Part shown: piece after piece, positions 6,110 through 9,600 of the stretch
Layout: each line of letters opens with the position of its first letter
Numbering within the stretch: position 1 is the first letter of the stretch
DNA from: Actinoplanes liguriensis
GTDB lineage: Bacteria; Actinomycetota; Actinomycetes; Mycobacteriales; Micromonosporaceae
NCBI GenBank assembly: GCA_000715855.1
Contig: KL571265.1
Span: 15,751 to 25,350, forward strand
DNA length: 9,600 bases
Reading direction: 5' to 3'
The notes under the pieces: model-generated
Databases searched by the model: none
Told to the model about the DNA's origin: nothing
The model's input: the letters and a program-made list of their open reading frames with translations, nothing else
Translations under genes and position numbers: made by a program

Positions 6110-7363
6110 ATGACGGAATCGGTCAGCGTCGCGGTGGTGGGGGCCGGCAGCCGGGGCTTGACGTACGCCCGGCTGGCGGCGGCGAGCGGGCGGGCCCGGG
6201 TCGTCGCCGTCGCGGAGCCCGACGACGAGCGGCGTGAACGGTTCGCCGCCGAGTTCGGGCTGCCCACGGCGGGGGTGTGCCGGGACTGGGCGGAACTGGT
6301 CGGTGGGCCGCGGATCGCCGACGCGGTGATCGTGGCGACCCAGGACCGGCTGCACGTGGAACCGGCGGTGGCCCTTCTCGGACACGGGTACGACGTCCTG
6401 CTGGAGAAGCCGATGGCGCCGACCCTGCCGGAGGCGACCCGGATCGCGGCGGCGGCCGTCGACAGCGGGCGGATCTTCGGGGTGTGTCACGTGCTGCGGT
6501 ACACGCCGTACACCGCGATGATCCGCGAGCTGATCCGGGACGGCGCGCTCGGCGACGTGATCAACGTGCAGCACCTGGAACCGGTGGGGTGGTGGCACCA
6601 GGCGCATTCGTACGTCCGTGGGAACTGGCGCTCCGAAGCCGAGTCCGGACCGATGCTGCTCACCAAGAGCTGCCACGACGTGGACTGGATCATGCACGTG
6701 GTGGGGGACGGCGTGGCGCGGGTGTCGTCGTTCGGCGGGCTCGCGCACTTCCGGCCGGAGCGGCAGCCCGACGGGGCCGCGGACCGGTGCGTGGACTGCG
6801 CGGTCGAGGCGCAATGTCCGTACTCCGCAAAGCGTCTCTATCTCGGTTGCCTCGGTGACCCGAGCCGCGAACGGTGGCCGCTCGGGCCCGTGACCTCGGA
6901 CGCGACCGAGGAGGGGGTGCTGCGCGCGCTGCGCCACGGGCCGTACGGGCGCTGCGTCTACCGCTGTGACAACGACGTCGTCGATCACCAGGTGGTGAAC
7001 TTCGAGTTCGCGGGCGGCGCGACGGCGACCCTGACGATGACCGCGTTCACGCCGTCCGACGGCTATCGCCGGACCAGGGTCTTCGGCAGCCACGGCAGTC
7101 TCGAGGGGGACGGGCGGTCGATCACCGTCACCGACTTCCGGGACGGCAGCGAACGTGTCGTCCCGGTGCCGTCCGGTGACGGCGGGACCGCGGCCGGAGG
7201 ACACGGCGGCGGCGATGCCGGACTGGTCGAGGCGTTCCTGTCCGCCGTGCTGACCCGCGACGAGTCCCACCTCGGCTCCGGTGCGGCCGCCAGCCTCGAC
7301 AGCCACCGGGTGGTGTGGGCTGCCGAACAGGCGCGCCACACCGGAACCGTGGTCACTCTCTGA
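6110..7363 (+). CDS. Gfo/Idh/MocA family oxidoreductase with cysteine-rich insert
   Basis: NAD(P)-dependent oxidoreductase of the Gfo/Idh/MocA family, which acts on sugars, inositols and related polyols; the substrate here cannot be told. From the ATG at 6110 it is 417 residues. The Rossmann fold carries GAGSRG at 11-16, with an acidic residue at E36 (VAEPDD) ending beta 2, which favours NAD+. EKPMAPT (99-105) holds the conserved catalytic lysine K100. TKSCHDVDW (185-193) matches the active-site HxxD segment (H189, D192). A cysteine-rich insert follows: C227, C230, C236, C247, then C282 and C286 in YGRCVYRCDNDVVDHQ. It could bind a metal; I recall similar cysteines in other members of this subfamily. 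The C-terminal domain has the usual beta-sheet segment (VNFEFAGGATATLTMTAF) and a late Gly-rich loop. The ATG at 6110 is chosen over the in-frame ATG at 6059 because it starts just before the Rossmann strand; GGGGTG upstream is a fair ribosome binding site. Divergent from the PH-like gene, convergent with valS. Confidence 0.93.
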   Translation: MTESVSVAVVGAGSRGLTYARLAAASGRARVVAVAEPDDERRERFAAEFGLPTAGVCRDWAELVGGPRIADAVIVATQDRLHVEPAVALLGHGYDVLLEKPMAPTLPEATRIAAAAVDSGRIFGVCHVLRYTPYTAMIRELIRDGALGDVINVQHLEPVGWWHQAHSYVRGNWRSEAESGPMLLTKSCHDVDWIMHVVGDGVARVSSFGGLAHFRPERQPDGAADRCVDCAVEAQCPYSAKRLYLGCLGDPSRERWPLGPVTSDATEEGVLRALRHGPYGRCVYRCDNDVVDHQVVNFEFAGGATATLTMTAFTPSDGYRRTRVFGSHGSLEGDGRSITVTDFRDGSERVVPVPSGDGGTAAGGHGGGDAGLVEAFLSAVLTRDESHLGSGAAASLDSHRVVWAAEQARHTGTVVTL

Positions 7364-7369
7364 CCCCTC

Positions 7370-7463
7370 GTCTCAACGCTCGTTGCAGAACGCGCGTCTC
7401 AACGCTCGTCTCAGGCCTCTTGTCTCGGGTCCCTTGTCTCGGGACGCTTGTCTCAGAATGCGC
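7370..7463. repeat. Array of 12-14 bp direct repeats starting GTCTC
   Basis: GTCTC occurs at 7370, 7396, 7408, 7422, 7436 and 7450, with a degenerate copy (GTTGC) at 7382. Spacings are 12, 14, 12, 14, 14 and 14. The three most alike units (7408, 7422, 7436) read GTCTC, then four or five G/C/A bases, then CTT or TCTT. The units at 7382 and 7450 match each other at 11 of 14 positions. The array fills the gap between the oxidoreductase stop and the valS stop, and its last unit overlaps the valS 3' end. It contains short hairpins (GTCCC/GGGAC; CAACG/CGTTG). There are no CRISPR-like spacers. Function unknown; it may help end transcription from both sides. Confidence 0.8.
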
Positions 7464-9600
7464 AAGCGATCACCAACTCCGGTGTCCGGTCGCGGAGCAG
7501 ATCCAGCTTCGCGACCCGGCCGGCGGCCCGGACATCGCCGTCGATCAGTTGCAGCTGATCGAGCAGTTCGCCCGGCCCGAGCGCCTCGGCCAGCGGAACC
7601 TCGGCCCGCATCGACAGCTTGCGGTCCGACTTCGCCTTGCGGATCTGGCGCAGCGCGTCGCCGGCCAGGTCCAGCAGAGCCGGTTCGCTCTCCGGCGCGA
7701 CCCGGGTCAGCTCATACCGCGTCGGCCAGGGCGCCCGGTGCACCGACCCGTAACGCCACCACGACCAGACCTCCTCCGTCACATACGGCAGTAACGGCGC
7801 GAACAGCCGCAACTGCACCGACAGGCCGGTCGCCAGCGCGGCGCGAGCCGAATCCCCGGCCGGCCCCGACGAATACGCCCGGTCCTTCACCAGCTCGATG
7901 TAGTCGTCGCAGAACGTCCAGAAGAACGTCTCCGCCGCCTGCAGCGCGTCGGTGTGCTGGAACCGGTCGAACGCCTCGGTCGCCGTCGTGACGACACCGG
8001 CCAGCCGGCCCAGCATCGCCCGGTCCAGCGGCTCGGTGACCGCTTGCCGAAGGGCGTCCGCCGCGCCCAGCCCGAGCGCGAACTTCGACGCGTTCAACAG
8101 CTTCGTCGCCAGCCGCCGCCCGATCTTGAGCTGCGCCGGATCGAACGTCGTGTCGACGCCGGGCCGCCCGTTCGACGCCCAATAGCGCATCGCGTCCGCC
8201 CCAAACCGTTCGAGCGGCTCGCGCGGGGTCACGACGTTCCCCTGGGAGCTCGACATCTTCTTGTGGTCGGGGTCGAGGATCCAGCCGGAGAGGACCGCGG
8301 TGTGCCAGGGCAGCACCCCGTGACTCTGCTCGGCGCGCAGGACCGACGCGAACAGCCAGGTCCGGATGATCTCCTGACCCTGCGGTCGCAGATCCATCGG
8401 GAAGACCCGCTCGGCCAGGTCACCGGCGGCGATCTGCGGAGTCAGCGACGACGTGGCCCAGGTGTCCATGACGTCCGGATCGGCGGTGAAGCCACCCGGC
8501 CGGTCCCGCGCCGACTCGTCGAACCCCGGTGGGCAGTCCGAAGTCGGGTCGACCGGCAGTGCCGAATCGTCCGGTATGAGAAGCTGGTCGCGGTCCGGCT
8601 CGCCAGCGTTGTCGAGCCGGTACCAGATCGGGAACGGCACGCCGAAGAACCGCTGCCGGCTGATCAACCAGTCGCCGGTCAGGCCGGAAACCCAGTGCTC
8701 GTAGCGGTGCCGCATGTGCTCCGGAACCCAGTGCAGCTCCCGGCCGCGGGCCAGCAGCCGCTCTCGCAGCTCCGCGTCCCGCCCGCCGTTGCGGATGAAC
8801 CACTGCCGGCTGGTGACGATCTCCAGCGGCGCCTCGCCCCGCTCGAAGAACTTGACCGGATGCGTGATCGGCCGCGGCTCCCCGATCAGCTCGCCCGACT
8901 CGTGCAGCAGCCGGACGATCTCCCGCCGGGCGGCCGTGACGGTCAGCCCGGCCAGCGGACGATAGGACTCCGCCGGGACACCGGCCGGCGCCTCCGCGAG
9001 AAAACGCCCGTCCCGCCCCAGGACGACCCGGGTGTCCAGATCCAGATCACGCCACCAGGTGACGTCGGTCAGATCGCCGAACGTGCAGACCATCGCGACA
9101 CCGGTGCCCTTGTCCGGCGCGGCCAGCGGATGCGCGAACACCGGGACCTCGACCCCGAACAGCGGCGACCGCGCCGAGGTCAGCCCGGCGAACCGCTCGT
9201 CACCGGGCTGATGAACCAGCGCGACGCACGCCGGCAACAGCTCCGGCCGGGTGGTGTCGACGTCGATCGGCCCGGCCAGCCCGTGGAAGCGCAACAGATG
9301 GAACGCGCCCGGCCGATCCCGATCCTCCAGCTCGGCCTGCGCGACCGCGGTGCGATAGCCGACGTCCCACAACGTCGGCGCCTCGGCCGAATACGCCTCC
9401 CCACGAGCCAGGTTCGCCAGGAACGCCCGCTGGGAGACGGCCCGCGCATGGTCGCCGATCGTCGTGTAAGTCAGTCCCCAGTCGACGGACAACCCCAGCC
9501 GCCGCCAGATCGCCTCATACGCTGTCTCGTCCTCGGCGGTCAGCCGCCCGCACAACTCGACGAAGTTGCGCCGGGAGATCGCGACCGGTGGCTTCGGTGG
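7453..9600 (-). CDS. valS: Valine--tRNA ligase (N-terminus outside window)
   Basis: Class I aminoacyl-tRNA synthetase that attaches valine to tRNA-Val. 715 C-terminal residues are visible. The frame runs open to the window edge, so the first roughly 130-150 residues, with the HIGH motif, are missing. Visible parts in order: RRNFVELCGRLTAEDE and LGLSVDWGLTYTTIG from the catalytic domain; the CP1 editing domain with TTRPE (visible residues 116-120); DWLISRQRFFGVPFPIWY; DPDVMDTWATSSLTPQI; KMSSSQGN, the KMSKS loop (8245-8259); then the anticodon-binding domain starting near LLNASKFALG. The second lysine of KMSKS is serine. The protein ends at ELVIACAF and lacks the C-terminal coiled coil of the E. 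coli type, so it belongs to the shorter form that I recall also in some actinobacteria. The stop codon lies within the GTCTC repeat array. The frame is also open at a TTG at 9555, but the sequence upstream clearly continues ValS, so that is not the start. Confidence 0.96.
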   Translation of the reverse strand, partial: PPKPPVAISRRNFVELCGRLTAEDETAYEAIWRRLGLSVDWGLTYTTIGDHARAVSQRAFLANLARGEAYSAEAPTLWDVGYRTAVAQAELEDRDRPGAFHLLRFHGLAGPIDVDTTRPELLPACVALVHQPGDERFAGLTSARSPLFGVEVPVFAHPLAAPDKGTGVAMVCTFGDLTDVTWWRDLDLDTRVVLGRDGRFLAEAPAGVPAESYRPLAGLTVTAARREIVRLLHESGELIGEPRPITHPVKFFERGEAPLEIVTSRQWFIRNGGRDAELRERLLARGRELHWVPEHMRHRYEHWVSGLTGDWLISRQRFFGVPFPIWYRLDNAGEPDRDQLLIPDDSALPVDPTSDCPPGFDESARDRPGGFTADPDVMDTWATSSLTPQIAAGDLAERVFPMDLRPQGQEIIRTWLFASVLRAEQSHGVLPWHTAVLSGWILDPDHKKMSSSQGNVVTPREPLERFGADAMRYWASNGRPGVDTTFDPAQLKIGRRLATKLLNASKFALGLGAADALRQAVTEPLDRAMLGRLAGVVTTATEAFDRFQHTDALQAAETFFWTFCDDYIELVKDRAYSSGPAGDSARAALATGLSVQLRLFAPLLPYVTEEVWSWWRYGSVHRAPWPTRYELTRVAPESEPALLDLAGDALRQIRKAKSDRKLSMRAEVPLAEALGPGELLDQLQLIDGDVRAAGRVAKLDLLRDRTPELVIACAF

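Noticed and set aside
6014..7339. A 441-codon minus-strand frame opposite the oxidoreductase
   Set aside because: The plus-strand frame has complete Gfo/Idh/MocA motifs; the minus frame is His/Arg/Pro-rich with none.
7370..7463. CRISPR array
   Set aside because: Units are 12-14 bp, contiguous, without unique spacers, and no cas genes are present.

Overview
This window is high-GC actinobacterial chromosome. Gene content, GTG starts, leaderless-looking promoters and protein sequences suggest Micromonosporaceae (Actinoplanes/Micromonospora-like); that family call rests on recall of similar proteins, not on a search. Most of it is housekeeping DNA with a few unrecognised membrane proteins. I see no defence system, CRISPR array, prophage, RNA gene or biosynthetic cluster.

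Layout. Positions 1-2285, minus strand: a likely operon of two small paralogous 4-TM membrane proteins (1806-2285, then 1218-1760) leading into xseA, the exonuclease VII large subunit (1-1208, cut at its 3' end by the window edge). Positions 2372-3376, plus: ispH (lytB), divergent from that operon. The order ispH / small membrane gene(s) / xseA is an old actinobacterial arrangement, as in M. tuberculosis Rv1110-Rv1109c-Rv1108c. ispH ends inside a strong inverted repeat (3354-3455) that separates it from convergent rmuC (3467-4600, minus). A 54-bp gap divides rmuC from a divergent two-TM protein with a Gly/Asp/Phe repeat tail (4655-5437, plus). This meets a convergent two-TM, PH-like membrane protein (5439-6008, minus) with one base between the stop codons. 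Divergent from that is a Gfo/Idh/MocA oxidoreductase with a cysteine-rich insert (6110-7363, plus). It converges on valS (7453-9600, minus, N-terminus outside the window) across a short array of 12-14 bp direct repeats.

Functional reading. IspH makes isoprenoid precursors, ExoVII and RmuC act on DNA, and ValS charges tRNA. The genes do not form one pathway; the shared theme is core genome with lineage-specific membrane proteins between.

The most anomalous stretch is 5459-5472 inside the 3' end of the PH-like gene. It is a 14-base exact match to the engineered Tn5 mosaic end used in tagmentation libraries. It matches the laboratory hybrid end and neither natural IS50 end, so a library or assembly artefact is the best explanation, and the last ten residues of that protein should not be trusted. 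Other points worth a look are the repeat array between the oxidoreductase and valS, the structured element around the ispH stop codon, and the paralogous membrane pair with a Cys-Cys signature.
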